Below, piece by piece: positions 1-11,094 of a DNA stretch of 64,000 nucleotides; within the stretch, counting starts at the first letter, position 1, and every line of letters begins with the position of its first letter. The DNA is taken from assembly GCF_010729895.1 (NCBI RefSeq), contig NZ_AP022612.1, positions 2,356,001-2,420,000 of the forward strand, in the 5' to 3' direction. Under the pieces are notes generated by a model. The model made no database searches. It was given only the letters and a program-made list of their open reading frames with translations, and was not told where the DNA came from. This DNA is from Mycolicibacterium confluentis (GTDB lineage: Bacteria; Actinomycetota; Actinomycetes; Mycobacteriales; Mycobacteriaceae). The translations under genes were made by a program, and so were the position numbers.

Positions 1-962
1 CCTCGATGTGCTTCCCGACCTTCACCGGGTTCTCGGCCCGGCACCTGAACATGACCCGCGAGGACGTCACCCTGGTGATGGTGTCGGCATACAACGACTG
101 GCACATCGATGAGTGGGCCGGGTCTTACCCGGATCGCTTCATCCCGATCGCGATCCTGCCGACGTGGACTCCGGAGGGGATGTGCGCCGAGATCCGCCGG
201 GTCGCGGCCAAGGGATGCCGGGCCGTGACCATGCCCGAGCTTCCGCACCTGGAGGGCCTGCCCAGCTACCACGACGAGGACTACTGGGGTCCGGTCTTCC
301 GGACGCTGTCCGAGGAGAACGTGGTGATGTGCCTGCACATCGGCACCGGATTCGGGGCGATCAGCATGGCGCCGAACGCGCCGATCGACAACCTGATCAT
401 CCTGGCCACCCAGGTGTCGGCGATGTGTGCCCAGGACCTGCTGTGGGGTCCGGCGATGCGCAACTACCCGGATCTGAAGTTCGCGTTCTCCGAGGGCGGC
501 ATCGGCTGGATCCCGTTCTACCTCGACCGCAGCGACCGGCACTACACGAACCAGAAGTGGCTGCGGCGCGACTTCGGCTCCAAACTGCCCTCGGACGTGT
601 TCCGTGAGCACTCGCTGGCCTGCTACGTCACCGACAAGACGTCTCTGAAACTGCGCCACGAGATCGGCATCGACATCATCGCGTGGGAGTGCGACTACCC
701 GCACTCGGACTGCTTCTGGCCCGATGCGCCCGAGCAGGTGCTGGCCGAGCTCAACGCCGCGGGTGCCAGCGACAGCGACATCGACAAGATCACCTGGCAG
801 AACGCCACCAACTTCTTCAGCTGGGATCCGTTCGCCCGCACGCCGCGGGATCAGGCCAGCGTCAGAGCGCTGCGGGCCAAGGGCGCCGATGTCGACGTCT
901 CGATCCGCCCGCGGGCCGAGTGGGCACGCCTCTACGAGAAGAAGCAGCTGACGCAGGCGTGA
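1..962 (+). CDS. Amidohydrolase family protein, 5' end outside window
   Basis: The frame is already open at the window edge, and a serine codon precedes the first methionine at base 6, so the true start lies upstream. The visible ~319 residues resemble the amidohydrolase-2 family (TIM-barrel, metal-dependent hydrolases or decarboxylases). Visible features are an HIGTG segment after the central strands, FSEGGIGWIPFYLDR, and an ECDYPHSD motif near the C-terminus that carries the family's late Asp. The N-terminal HxH metal motif is cut off. Substrate cannot be read from the sequence. The stop is 4 bp from the convergent YaaA-like gene. Confidence 0.8.
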   Translation, partial: SMCFPTFTGFSARHLNMTREDVTLVMVSAYNDWHIDEWAGSYPDRFIPIAILPTWTPEGMCAEIRRVAAKGCRAVTMPELPHLEGLPSYHDEDYWGPVFRTLSEENVVMCLHIGTGFGAISMAPNAPIDNLIILATQVSAMCAQDLLWGPAMRNYPDLKFAFSEGGIGWIPFYLDRSDRHYTNQKWLRRDFGSKLPSDVFREHSLACYVTDKTSLKLRHEIGIDIIAWECDYPHSDCFWPDAPEQVLAELNAAGASDSDIDKITWQNATNFFSWDPFARTPRDQASVRALRAKGADVDVSIRPRAEWARLYEKKQLTQA

Positions 963-966
963 GCCG

Positions 967-1713
967 TCAGGCCGGTGTGACGATCGTGAGGTGATCTCCG
1001 TCGCGTTCGACCGTCATACCGGCCTTCTTCGCGACGGCGGCCACCTTCGCGGCGTCGTCCGGTTCTGATCGGTTGCTCGCCAGGGCCCGCGCGAGCCTGC
1101 CCTTGTGGGCCTTGTTGAAGTGGCTGACGACGGTGCGGTGCCCGTCGGCGTGCTCGGCGAGCACGTCGACCTTGACCGCGCCGGGCAGCCGGCCCAACCC
1201 GGCGTAGGACCCCGACCGCAGATCGACCACCAACTCGTCGAGGGCGATCTTGGCCAGCAGCGGTTCGAGCAGTGGCCGCCAGCGCGCCGCCAGGGTGCGG
1301 CCGTCGGGCAGCTTCGATCCCGCAGACAGTCGGTAGGCGGGCACCGGGTCGTCGGCGCGCACCAGCCCGAACAGCGCCGAGCCCACAGCCAGGCGCGCGT
1401 GGGCCCGGGAACGTTCTGCGCCGCGCAGGCTTTCGACGTCCAACGCGTCGTACAGCACGCCCGTGTAGCGCTGAATAGCGGGCAGAGTCGGGGTGCTGCG
1501 CAGTCCGGCGTTGCGCTCGATCTCGGCGTCCTGCTTGGCAGACAGGCCCAACGCTGCGCGGCTGCCCTCGACGTCTGCCGCGAGCGTCACCAGTTCGTCC
1601 ACCAACTCCTCGCGCACGGGAGTGAGGTCGGGGAAGCTCAGCGACGCCGGATTCAGCGGCGGGCCGTCGCCGCCGGTGCGTTTGGTCTCCGAGGGCGGCA
1701 GCAGCACGATCAC
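967..1713 (-). CDS. yaaA: YaaA-like peroxide stress protein
   Basis: 248-residue protein from a GTG at 1713, chosen because it gives the family N-terminus VIVLLPPSETK. A second GTG two codons upstream is possible. The middle has YTGVLYDALD and the C-terminal part has FNKAHKGRLAR, both typical of the YaaA/DUF328 family, whose E. coli member limits intracellular iron and oxidative damage under H2O2. The open frame continues far upstream, but that part runs antisense to the phosphodiesterase gene and has no domain sense. It sits in the same region as katG and tpx. The function in mycobacteria is inferred from the family. Confidence 0.85.
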   Translation of the reverse strand: MIVLLPPSETKRTGGDGPPLNPASLSFPDLTPVREELVDELVTLAADVEGSRAALGLSAKQDAEIERNAGLRSTPTLPAIQRYTGVLYDALDVESLRGAERSRAHARLAVGSALFGLVRADDPVPAYRLSAGSKLPDGRTLAARWRPLLEPLLAKIALDELVVDLRSGSYAGLGRLPGAVKVDVLAEHADGHRTVVSHFNKAHKGRLARALASNRSEPDDAAKVAAVAKKAGMTVERDGDHLTIVTPA

Positions 1714-1739
1714 GGACACAGAGGGTAGAGCACGCCGGC

Positions 1740-2888
1740 TCAGAGGCCCGCAAGCAGCAGGGGCACGGTCTGCTCGGCGGCGGTCAGCGAACCGTGGTGA
1801 CCCACGAACGCGGACTCCATGGGTTCGGCCGTGCGGCGGACCAGGACCGCGCCGTCCCGCGCGGCCGCCACGACGTCCCCGATGCGGTCCCGGACCTCGT
1901 CGAGCACCCGGGCACCGAACCAGCCGGCGTCGATGGCCTCGTCGCGCGCAACCACCCAGGCCCGCGAACCGATCCGGGCGCGCCAGGCCTGCAGCACGTC
2001 GTCGACGGCGCCTTCGCGCGTGTAGACGTGCCTCGCACGGGCCTCGCCGGCGACGGCCTCGACGCCGTCGAACAGCGCCGGGTCGGCGTCGAGGTCCACG
2101 GTCTCCTCGGCCGAGACCATGCCGTGGTCGGCGACCACCGCGAGCAGTCCGCCCGGGGGCAACGCCTCCATCACGGACTCCACCAGGCGATCGACCTGGC
2201 GCAACTGCATGCGCCACGGGAGCGAGCCAGGCCCGTAGAGGTGTCCCAGCGCATCCAATTCGCTGTGGTACGCGTAGCAGAACTCCCCGGCGGACACCGC
2301 GTTCCGCACGGTCGCGGCCAGATCGCCGAGTGCGAAGACGCCGCGGTAGTCGGCGCCACGCAGTACCGCGCGCGTCAGCCCGGACCCCGCGAATTCGGCG
2401 GGGGAGCAGACGCTGACGGCCATCCCGGCCGCCGCGGCGCGTTCGAAGGTCGTCGGCTGCGGTTGAACCTGCTCGGGGACGGCGCGCTCCCGCAGGTCGG
2501 ATCCCCACGGGTGCTCGCGCCAGCGCAGGGCGTTGAGCATCCCGGCCGCGGGCACCCGAAACGAATAGCCGACCAGACCGTGTTCACCGGAGCGCAGCCC
2601 CGTTCCGACCGCCGCGAGGCCCGCCGCCGTGGTCGCGGGATATCCCACCTGAAGGGTCGGCCCGCGCAGCGCGGCCAGTGTCGGCGCGTCGGCGGCGTGC
2701 CGATCCAACAGGTCGGCACCCAGGCCGTCGACCAGCAGCACACACGCGCCCGCCACATCGCCTCGGATCGGGATGCGGGCCTCGAACCCGGCGACACCCA
2801 TCGCCGTCAACACCGACGGCACCACGTCGGCCAGGTGCGGAAGGTTGAGATCCAGCGCGGGCAGCGGCACGAATCGAGCCTGCCACAC
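1740..2888 (-). CDS. Alkaline phosphatase superfamily nucleotide pyrophosphatase/phosphodiesterase
   Basis: 382 residues from a GTG start. The fold is the alkaline-phosphatase superfamily. VLLVDGLGADLL (about residues 51-62) supplies the first metal Asp, followed by YPATTAAGLAAVGTG with the nucleophilic Thr. HSELDALGHLYGPGS holds the Asp/His pair, and VVADHGMVSAE the last DHG motif. All key motifs appear intact. This is the type I phosphodiesterase/nucleotide pyrophosphatase group of actinobacteria; substrate is unknown. It ends 26 bp upstream of the YaaA-like gene on the same strand, so they may be co-transcribed. Confidence 0.85.
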   Translation of the reverse strand: MWQARFVPLPALDLNLPHLADVVPSVLTAMGVAGFEARIPIRGDVAGACVLLVDGLGADLLDRHAADAPTLAALRGPTLQVGYPATTAAGLAAVGTGLRSGEHGLVGYSFRVPAAGMLNALRWREHPWGSDLRERAVPEQVQPQPTTFERAAAAGMAVSVCSPAEFAGSGLTRAVLRGADYRGVFALGDLAATVRNAVSAGEFCYAYHSELDALGHLYGPGSLPWRMQLRQVDRLVESVMEALPPGGLLAVVADHGMVSAEETVDLDADPALFDGVEAVAGEARARHVYTREGAVDDVLQAWRARIGSRAWVVARDEAIDAGWFGARVLDEVRDRIGDVVAAARDGAVLVRRTAEPMESAFVGHHGSLTAAEQTVPLLLAGL

Positions 2889-2987
2889 CAGGATTCGCGA
2901 TGGCTATGCTGACGGCGCGACCGACGCCGACAGTGATGTCCGAGGCGGTCTACCTGGACCGTTGGGGCCAGTCGGGGGAATCCGTCG

Positions 2988-3647
2988 TCACGCTGTGAGG
3001 CGACGGCGGGCGTACGAGCGGATCGACTCCGGCAGCGCGTCGATGTCGAGCAGACGCGGCAGCAGTTCCGGTTCGGACATCTGGGCGCGGAACACCACGC
3101 CGACGGTGACGTCGTGGTCGGGGCGGTCGGTGACCGTGATGGCGTCGCCGGCACGCACGGTGCCCGGGGTGATGACCCGCAGGTAGGCACCCGGGACCGC
3201 TGCGGCCGTGAAGGTCTTCATCCATCCCGAGATCTCCAGCCATGCCGCGAACGTGCGGCACGGCGTCCGTGCGCAGGACACCTCCAGAACCAGGCCGCCG
3301 TCGCCGACGTGCCAGCGTTCTCCGATGCGGGCCCCGGTGACGTCGACCCCTGTGGTGGTGAAGTTCTCACCGAACGACCCGTTGGTCAGCGTGCGGTTCA
3401 GCGTCCGCTGCCACTCGTCGAGATCCTCGCGCGCATAGGCGTACACCGCCTGGTCATCACCACCGTGGAACTTCGAGTTGCCGATCGTGTCGCCGACCAG
3501 ACCGCTGCCCAAGCCGCCGCGTCGAGGTCCGGGATCCCGGACCTCGACGTGTTCAGTCGTGGGCACCTTGTCGATGCCGGTGATTGCGGCGGGCTTGTCT
3601 GGATTGGCGCGGGGACGGGCGAGATTGACCGATACGACGTTCGCCAT
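2988..3647 (-). CDS. MOSC domain-containing protein (YiiM-like)
   Basis: 219 residues. The N-terminus has the YiiM-type layout, with GLVGDTIGNSKFHGGDDQAVYAY and NGSFGENFTTTG, then the MOSC strand with the conserved Cys in EVSCARTPCRTF and a short helical C-terminal domain. MOSC proteins handle sulfur on molybdenum cofactor or reduce N-hydroxylated bases (YiiM/YcbX type). A TAGTCT hexamer at 3655-3660 (minus strand) ends 7 nt before the ATG, which suggests a leaderless transcript. Another, smaller MOSC gene lies at 62151-62588. Confidence 0.85.
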   Translation of the reverse strand: MANVVSVNLARPRANPDKPAAITGIDKVPTTEHVEVRDPGPRRGGLGSGLVGDTIGNSKFHGGDDQAVYAYAREDLDEWQRTLNRTLTNGSFGENFTTTGVDVTGARIGERWHVGDGGLVLEVSCARTPCRTFAAWLEISGWMKTFTAAAVPGAYLRVITPGTVRAGDAITVTDRPDHDVTVGVVFRAQMSEPELLPRLLDIDALPESIRSYARRRLTA

Positions 3648-3657
3648 GCCCCACAGA

Positions 3658-4113
3658 CTAAGCGGAACGGGTCAGCAGCGGCAGCAGGAGCGTGCGGCGA
3701 CGCAGCGTCTCGTCGGCGAAGTAGCTCAGCGCCTCGGAGACCGTTTCGGCGATCGGATAGGCCTCATCGGAGTAGGCGAGCACCTGCATGACGGTGTCGC
3801 TGGGAACCAGCACCCAATCCTGGCCGGCCTCGGCGCAGTCGGAGTCGAAGGCCTGGAGCAGGCAGAGGTCGTGGTCGTCGAACGCCGTCACCCCGCTCAG
3901 ATCCAGAACCACCGAGGTGGCGGCCAGGACGTAGCGCCGCGCATGTTCGGTGATGGCCTCGATGTTGTCGTCGTGGACCCGACCGCTGACACTGACGACG
4001 GTGGCCAGTTGGCGGCTCTGCGCCCGCAGGCGCGCGCCGTTGCAGTCGAACACTGGGTTGCCATGACGGTTCATGTTCGGCCTCATTTCGCTGGCGTGGA
4101 CTTTTACCTCCAC
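3658..4113 (-). CDS. STAS domain protein (anti-sigma factor antagonist-like)
   Basis: 151 residues from a GTG; an internal ATG at residue 10 is a plausible alternative. Residues ~35-130 look like a STAS domain: VVSVSGRVHDDN (first strand), then VVLDLSGVTAFDDHDLCLLQAF, where the usual phosphorylatable Ser position is occupied by Asp/Phe-rich sequence (VTAFDDHD), then QDWVLVPSD. The lack of an obvious Ser/Thr at this site suggests control by partner binding rather than phosphorylation. No cognate sigma or anti-sigma gene is adjacent. Confidence 0.65.
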   Translation of the reverse strand: MEVKVHASEMRPNMNRHGNPVFDCNGARLRAQSRQLATVVSVSGRVHDDNIEAITEHARRYVLAATSVVLDLSGVTAFDDHDLCLLQAFDSDCAEAGQDWVLVPSDTVMQVLAYSDEAYPIAETVSEALSYFADETLRRRTLLLPLLTRSA

Positions 4114-4262
4114 CGCGACACTAAGTGGCTACTCTAAGGTCACTGGGAGCCGCGACTAAATCATTGGTAAGAAACGAATTTCGTGAAACGTCTCAGGCTG
4201 ACGGCAAACACCCTTGCGCGCACGTCGGGGGATGGGCGGATGTCGGTGTCCACCAGGCCATC

Positions 4263-5138
4263 TCAGGGCCTGCTGGCGATCCGTTCGTCAAACGCACCGG
4301 AGTCCCGGCCCAGCGCGATCGTGGCAGTGGCCATCGCGGCCACGGCCAGCACCAGGGCCACCACCCCGACGCCGCGGGCGGTCAACTGCTCGCCGAGCAC
4401 CGCGGTCCCGAGCAGGACCGCGATCACCGGTTCCAGGACCAGCATGGTCGGCACGGATGTCTGCAGGGCGCCCGCGTGCAGCGCGGACTGCTGGGCCACG
4501 GTCGCCACGATCGACACCACGACCAGCAGATACGGTGCCGGTGTCGTCATCAGTTCTCGCCACGACCCGGTGCTGATGCGGTGCGCGCACAGCTTCGTCA
4601 GCACCGCGATCAGCCCGAACAGGACGCCCACGGCCACCGCGAGCAGCATGGCCCGGCGCGCGCCGATGGAACGTGCGGCCCAGGCGACGCAGACGGCCAC
4701 CACGGGGATGATGACCAGCGCGACCATCAGCCAGGTCTGCTGCGACGGGTCGTTATGCCCCTCGCGTGGGTGCGCGACGAGGACGAAGACCGCCAGTGCC
4801 ACCGTCAACAACCCCGCCCACGCCCATTCGGTCCGGCTCACGCGCTGGCCGGCCACCCGCGCGCTGATCGGCAGCGCGAACAGCAGTGAGGACACCAAAA
4901 GGGGTTGCACCAGCACCAGCGACCCGCGCGACAACGCCAACGCCTGGAACACATAGCCCGCACACGCGGTCGCGGTGCCGGCCCACCACAGGGGCCGGCG
5001 CAGCAGGGTCGTGACGATCGTCGGGCTCATCCCGCGGTCGGCGGGCACGTCCCGGGTGGCCAACTGGCGCACGACGATGCCGAGAGCAGCGCACAGGGCC
5101 GCGGTCAGCGCGAGTGCGACGACGATGGCCAACGCCAT
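4263..5138 (-). CDS. EamA/DMT-family membrane transporter
   Basis: 291 residues with about ten hydrophobic helices from the first residue onward, in the two-repeat DMT arrangement. The second repeat carries VPTMLVLEPVIAVLLG, the segment typical of EamA proteins. The ATG is preceded by a clear GGGAGG Shine-Dalgarno sequence. Substrate unknown. The gene is divergent from the acyltransferase at 5372, with 233 bp between them. Confidence 0.85.
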   Translation of the reverse strand: MALAIVVALALTAALCAALGIVVRQLATRDVPADRGMSPTIVTTLLRRPLWWAGTATACAGYVFQALALSRGSLVLVQPLLVSSLLFALPISARVAGQRVSRTEWAWAGLLTVALAVFVLVAHPREGHNDPSQQTWLMVALVIIPVVAVCVAWAARSIGARRAMLLAVAVGVLFGLIAVLTKLCAHRISTGSWRELMTTPAPYLLVVVSIVATVAQQSALHAGALQTSVPTMLVLEPVIAVLLGTAVLGEQLTARGVGVVALVLAVAAMATATIALGRDSGAFDERIASRP

Positions 5139-5371
5139 GTGGGCACCTCCCAGGTGGTCGAAAAGAATTGGAGGATAAGCACACTAGGGGCTGCGCACGT
5201 ACAGCATCTGCACAGGTTCGCCTCCCGCATGCACTGTCCGCACGCTGTTAGGCTACTGACGCTCGCCGGTTGGCCGAGTCGGGTGCAGGGGTTAATTTCG
5301 CCCGGGCACCTACGGTCACCGCCCGGTCGGGCTTCGCGAAACTGACGTGAAATCGGATACGTGACGGAAGT
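5139..5371. other. Divergent intergenic region, no gene recognised
   Basis: This 233-bp spacer separates the EamA transporter and the acyltransferase. It holds the GGGAGG ribosome site of the transporter and should contain both promoters, but no clear palindrome, terminator or coding frame was seen. Confidence 0.6.
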
Positions 5372-6589
5372 GTGTTTGTGCGCGGTGGAGAGATCAGGGC
5401 CCTGACGGGCTTGCGCATTCTCGCCGCGGTCTGGGTTGTGCTGTTTCACTTCCGTCCGCTGCTGGCGGCGGCCGCGCCCACCCTGAGCGAGGCGCTGGCA
5501 CCCGTGCTGAACTCCGGCGCCCAAGGCGTTGACCTGTTCTTCATCCTCAGCGGTTTCGTGCTCACCTGGAACTACCTGGACCGGATGGGTCCATCATGGT
5601 CGACCCGCGAGACCCTGCACTTCCTGTGGCTGCGGCTGTCCCGGGTGTGGCCGGTGTACCTGGTCACGCTGCACCTCGCGGCGGCCTGGATCATCTTCAC
5701 GCTGCACGTGGGGCACGTGCCGTCGGAGAACACCGATCAGCTCACCGCCCTCAGCTACGTGCGTCAGCTTCTGCTGGTGCAGTTGTGGTCCGAGCCGTTC
5801 TTCGACGGCACCAGTTGGGACGGGCCGGCCTGGTCGATCAGTGCCGAATGGCTGGCGTACCTGCTGTTCGGGGCGCTGATCCTGGTCATCTTCAGGATGA
5901 CGGCGGTGACCCGCGCCCGCAGCCTGCTGCTGCTGGCTGTCGCGGCCTCGTCGGGACCGGTGCTGCTGCTTCTGGCCAGCGGCGAGTTCTACACGCCGTG
6001 GAGTTGGCTGCCGCGCATCGTCATGCAGTTCACCGCCGGCGTGCTGGCCTGCGCGGCCGTGCGCAAACTGCGTCTCGGGCACGGGCAACGGCAGATCGCG
6101 GGAGCCACGGCCCTGCTGATCGCGCTGGCCATCATCGGCCTGCAGTACTGGTTTGACGCCAACCCGATCTCCGGGGTCAGCGACAGCAGTGGCGTGGTCG
6201 ACCTGCTGTTCGTGCCGCTTGTCGCGGCGCTGGCGGTGGGCGTGGGGGCGCTGCCGACCCTGTTGGCGACGTCGGTCATGGTCTACGGCGGTCACATCTC
6301 GTTCTCGCTGTACATGGTCCATGAACTGGTCCACACCGCATGGACCTGGACCGAGCAGCAGTTCAACCTGACGCTGCAGGGTTGGCCGGGCCCGCTGATG
6401 CTGCTCGGCATCTTCGCGGCCACGCTGGCGGGTGCGGCCGCGCTGTATCACGGTGTGGAGGAGCCGGCCCGCAAGTGGATGCGGCGCATGCTCGATACGC
6501 GGGGATCGGGCCCGGAACCGCCTCGGCCCCTTGTGTCGTCAGCGAATGTTCCTGCGCCGCTGCAGGTTTTCCGGCCCACCGCGCCGTAA
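5372..6589 (+). CDS. Acyltransferase 3 family membrane protein
   Basis: 405 residues, GTG start. The N-terminus EIRALTGLRILAAVWVVLFHFRPLL carries the acyltransferase-3 signature: Arg, then LRxLAA, then the catalytic HF. GVDLFFILSGFVLTWNYLDR is the second family motif. Around ten membrane helices follow, ending in the VEEPARKWMRR motif. These enzymes O-acetylate or acylate sugars and lipids at the membrane. The next gene is an SGNH hydrolase, a frequent partner of this family, which suggests joint acyl modification of a surface glycan. Confidence 0.9.
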   Translation: MFVRGGEIRALTGLRILAAVWVVLFHFRPLLAAAAPTLSEALAPVLNSGAQGVDLFFILSGFVLTWNYLDRMGPSWSTRETLHFLWLRLSRVWPVYLVTLHLAAAWIIFTLHVGHVPSENTDQLTALSYVRQLLLVQLWSEPFFDGTSWDGPAWSISAEWLAYLLFGALILVIFRMTAVTRARSLLLLAVAASSGPVLLLLASGEFYTPWSWLPRIVMQFTAGVLACAAVRKLRLGHGQRQIAGATALLIALAIIGLQYWFDANPISGVSDSSGVVDLLFVPLVAALAVGVGALPTLLATSVMVYGGHISFSLYMVHELVHTAWTWTEQQFNLTLQGWPGPLMLLGIFAATLAGAAALYHGVEEPARKWMRRMLDTRGSGPEPPRPLVSSANVPAPLQVFRPTAP

Positions 6590-6598
6590 GATGTGCTC

Positions 6599-7297
6599 GT
6601 GATCGACCTGGGGGCGGGCCGCCTGTCTGCGCTGTTCGTGATGACGGCCCTGCTTCTCGGCGTGTTCGCCGCACCGCCGGTCACGGTGTCACCGATGACG
6701 CGCGAGACACCGATTCAGCGTGTCGCGGTCATCGGCGACTCCTACACCAACGGCACCGATGAGGGCGGCCTGGGCCCGCAGGCCTGGACCGTGCGGGCGT
6801 GGCAGACACTCTCGCGACAGGGCATCTCGGTGGCCGCCGACGTGGCCGCCGAGGGTCGCGCCGGGTACGACACCGTCGGCAACCGCGGCAGCGTGTTCAG
6901 GAATCTGGTGGCCCGCGCGGTTCGCCCCGACGACACGCTGATCGTGTTCTACGGATCCCGCAACGACCGCGAGGTCCCGCCCGAACGGCTCGCCGAGGCG
7001 GTGCGGGACACGCTCCTGCAGGCCCGGCGCACCGCGCCCCAGGCGCGTCTGCTGGTCATCAGCACGCCGTGGCCGACGGCCGACGTACCTCCCGACATCC
7101 TCGGCATCCGCGATGTGCTGGCCACGCAGGCGCGCATCGTGGGCGCCAGTTTCGTCGATCCGATTGCGGCGCGGTGGTTCGTCGATCAGCCCTGGCTGAT
7201 CGGTTCCGACGGCGTCCATCCCACCGACGCCGGGCACGCCTACATGGCGGACAATATCGCGCCGCTGATCGCCGGGCAGCTTCCGCGCACCGTCTGA
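6599..7297 (+). CDS. SGNH/GDSL-family hydrolase, secreted or membrane-anchored
   Basis: 232 residues from GTG 6599; another GTG is at 6593. 6599 is preferred because TAAGAT at 6587-6592, overlapping the acyltransferase stop, sits 6 nt before it, the leaderless arrangement. An N-terminal hydrophobic helix (LSALFVMTALLLGVFAAPP) is followed by block I VIGDSYTNG with the nucleophilic Ser, block III YGSRND, and DGVHPTDAGH with the Asp-His pair. Likely an esterase or acetyltransferase acting outside the membrane with the upstream acyltransferase. Confidence 0.88.
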   Translation: MIDLGAGRLSALFVMTALLLGVFAAPPVTVSPMTRETPIQRVAVIGDSYTNGTDEGGLGPQAWTVRAWQTLSRQGISVAADVAAEGRAGYDTVGNRGSVFRNLVARAVRPDDTLIVFYGSRNDREVPPERLAEAVRDTLLQARRTAPQARLLVISTPWPTADVPPDILGIRDVLATQARIVGASFVDPIAARWFVDQPWLIGSDGVHPTDAGHAYMADNIAPLIAGQLPRTV

Positions 7298-7410
7298 CCC
7301 GATTCCACAGCCCTCGCCGCGGCCACTCTCTTACGCTGCGGATGGGGGATGGGGCGTCAGGACCGCCTACGAACTCCTCCTCGCAGACGCGTGACAACTC
7401 CGTAAAAGGA

Positions 7411-7444
7411 CAGTGCCCCGCGAGCCGAAGCTCGCGGGGCACTG
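7411..7444 (-). terminator. Intrinsic terminator of katG (possibly bidirectional)
   Basis: Perfect 14-bp inverted repeat: arms CAGTGCCCCGCGAG and CTCGCGGGGCACTG with loop CCGAAG. On the minus strand the stem is followed by TCCTTTTA, so it should terminate katG transcripts. It lies between the convergent SGNH hydrolase and katG. Confidence 0.85.
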
Positions 7445-7470
7445 CCACTTCTCAGGGCTGCAGAGAAGTC

Positions 7471-9729
<2,259 letters not shown>

Positions 9730-10173
9730 TCACCAATGTGATCGTGAAATCTGAGTTTTCGAGCAGTCGGGGCACAGGCCCCAGTAGATGACCTCGGCTT
9801 CGTCGATCATGTAGCCGCGATCATCGGAGGCCGTCAGGCAGGGAGCCTCGCCGATCGCGCAGTCGACGTCGGCGATCTCGCCGCACGCACGGCAGACGAT
9901 GTGGTGGTGGTTGTCGCCCACACGGGATTCGTAGCGCGCGACCGATCCGGAGGGCTGGATCCGGCGGACGAGGCCGACGGCGGTCAGGGCATTGAGCGAA
10001 TCGTAAACCGCCTGGTGGGAGACATCGGGCAGGTCCTGGCGGACCGCCCGGATGATGGTGTCGGTGTCAGCGTGTGCGTGCTCGCAGACGGCGCCCAACA
10101 CCGCGACCCGAGGCCGGGTCACGCGAAGGTCAGCTGCACGCAGCTGGTTCGCGAAGTCGGGCGTCGTGGTCAC
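9730..10173 (-). CDS. furA: FurA, Fur-family repressor of the furA-katG operon
   Basis: 147 residues from GTG 10173; the open frame extends 12 codons further but would run into the operator. An N-terminal winged helix (RVTRPRVAVL...DVSHQAVYDSLNAL) is followed by the metal-binding dimer domain with GDNHHHIVCRACG and a C-terminal CPDC. In mycobacteria FurA represses its own operon and responds to peroxide. A TTGACT/TAGACA promoter ends 7 nt before this GTG, so the transcript is probably leaderless. A close paralogue is at 42659-43090. Confidence 0.95.
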   Translation of the reverse strand: MTTTPDFANQLRAADLRVTRPRVAVLGAVCEHAHADTDTIIRAVRQDLPDVSHQAVYDSLNALTAVGLVRRIQPSGSVARYESRVGDNHHHIVCRACGEIADVDCAIGEAPCLTASDDRGYMIDEAEVIYWGLCPDCSKTQISRSHW

Positions 10174-10180
10174 ATGAGTA

Positions 10181-10211
10181 TGTCTACCGAGTTTTCTTGA
10201 ATCAGTCAAGA
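10181..10211 (-). promoter_or_regulatory. furA promoter with FurA operator
   Basis: On the minus strand, -35 TTGACT (10204-10209), a 17-nt spacer and -10 TAGACA (10181-10186) precede the GTG at 10173. Overlapping the -35 is the inverted repeat TCTTGA-ATCAG-TCAAGA (10195-10211) followed by AAAA. The AT-rich TTGACT-GATTC-AAGAAAA character agrees with the autoregulatory FurA box known in mycobacteria. Confidence 0.8.
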
Positions 10212-10246
10212 TTGATCACGGTGAGTCGAACCGCCGACGGCGACGC

Positions 10247-11008
10247 TCAGCGGGAACAGCGTACGACGAAGTTCCGCACAATCAATGACGAATGCTCGAT
10301 GTGTCGTGCCTGCGCAGCGGCCTTGATCGCGTCAGCCGTCTCCGGCGGGAAGTACCCGGCGTGCTTGTACGCCTCGACGCGGGTGGCCATGCCCTCGGCG
10401 TCGAGTTCCGGGTGGAACTGCGTGGCGTAAACGTTGGTGCCCACGCGGAACGCCTGGACCGGGCAGTCGGCCGACTGCGCAAGTCGCACCGCGCCCGCCG
10501 GCAGGGTGGAGGCGGCCTCGCGGTGTCCGCCCAGCGCGTCGAACACTGTGGGCACGCCGGCGAACAGGGGGTCCGCGCGGCCGTCGTCGGTGAGTTCGAC
10601 GGTGACCGGACCCACCGGTTCGGGGAAGGAGCGGTCGACGGTCGCGCCGATGACGGTGCCCAGGGTGCCGACCCCGTAACAGCAGCCGAGGAAGGGGAAG
10701 TCCCGGTCGACGATGCACTCGAGCAGGCCGCGAAGTTCACCCTCGACTCGTCGCTGGGTCGACGACTTGGACTCGGGTGCATCGCTGACGTTGTACGGAC
10801 CGCCGCCCAGGATCACCCCGGACCAGTCGTCGAGGTCGATGTCGCCCAGCGGGGTCCTGGTCATCACCACTCGGTGCAGTTCGTCGGCGTCCAGACCGCC
10901 GAAGCGCCGCACGGCCCGGTACTCGTCGGCAGAGGCGGCGCGGTCGTCGCGGATGGAGAGCAGAAGGAAGGGCCGTCGGGGTGTGCGTGTCGCCGCGGGT
11001 CCGGTCAC
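10247..11008 (-). CDS. Class I glutamine amidotransferase-like protein
   Basis: 253 residues. VILGGGPYNVSD resembles the oxyanion strand of GMP synthase-type GATase-1 domains. FLGCCYGVGTLG gives the G-x-C-x-G nucleophile elbow (C110), and ATQFHPELD supplies the catalytic His-x-Glu. It is a stand-alone amidotransferase with no synthetase domain; such GuaA-like proteins hydrolyse glutamine or gamma-glutamyl compounds. The start at 11008 is 86 bp from the divergent MenC-like gene. Confidence 0.85.
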   Translation of the reverse strand: MTGPAATRTPRRPFLLLSIRDDRAASADEYRAVRRFGGLDADELHRVVMTRTPLGDIDLDDWSGVILGGGPYNVSDAPESKSSTQRRVEGELRGLLECIVDRDFPFLGCCYGVGTLGTVIGATVDRSFPEPVGPVTVELTDDGRADPLFAGVPTVFDALGGHREAASTLPAGAVRLAQSADCPVQAFRVGTNVYATQFHPELDAEGMATRVEAYKHAGYFPPETADAIKAAAQARHIEHSSLIVRNFVVRCSR

Positions 11009-11094
11009 GACGTCGACCTTCCTTCCCCCAGTGGAACGGTCCTGTTCGTGGAGTCGATTCTCGCACTGAAGACCGTCCGCTAGCGTGAGCCTCG

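Noticed and set aside
7411..7444. Hairpin after katG considered as a regulatory operator
   Set aside because: It lies downstream of both convergent genes and is followed by a T-rich run in the katG direction, so a terminator is the simpler reading.
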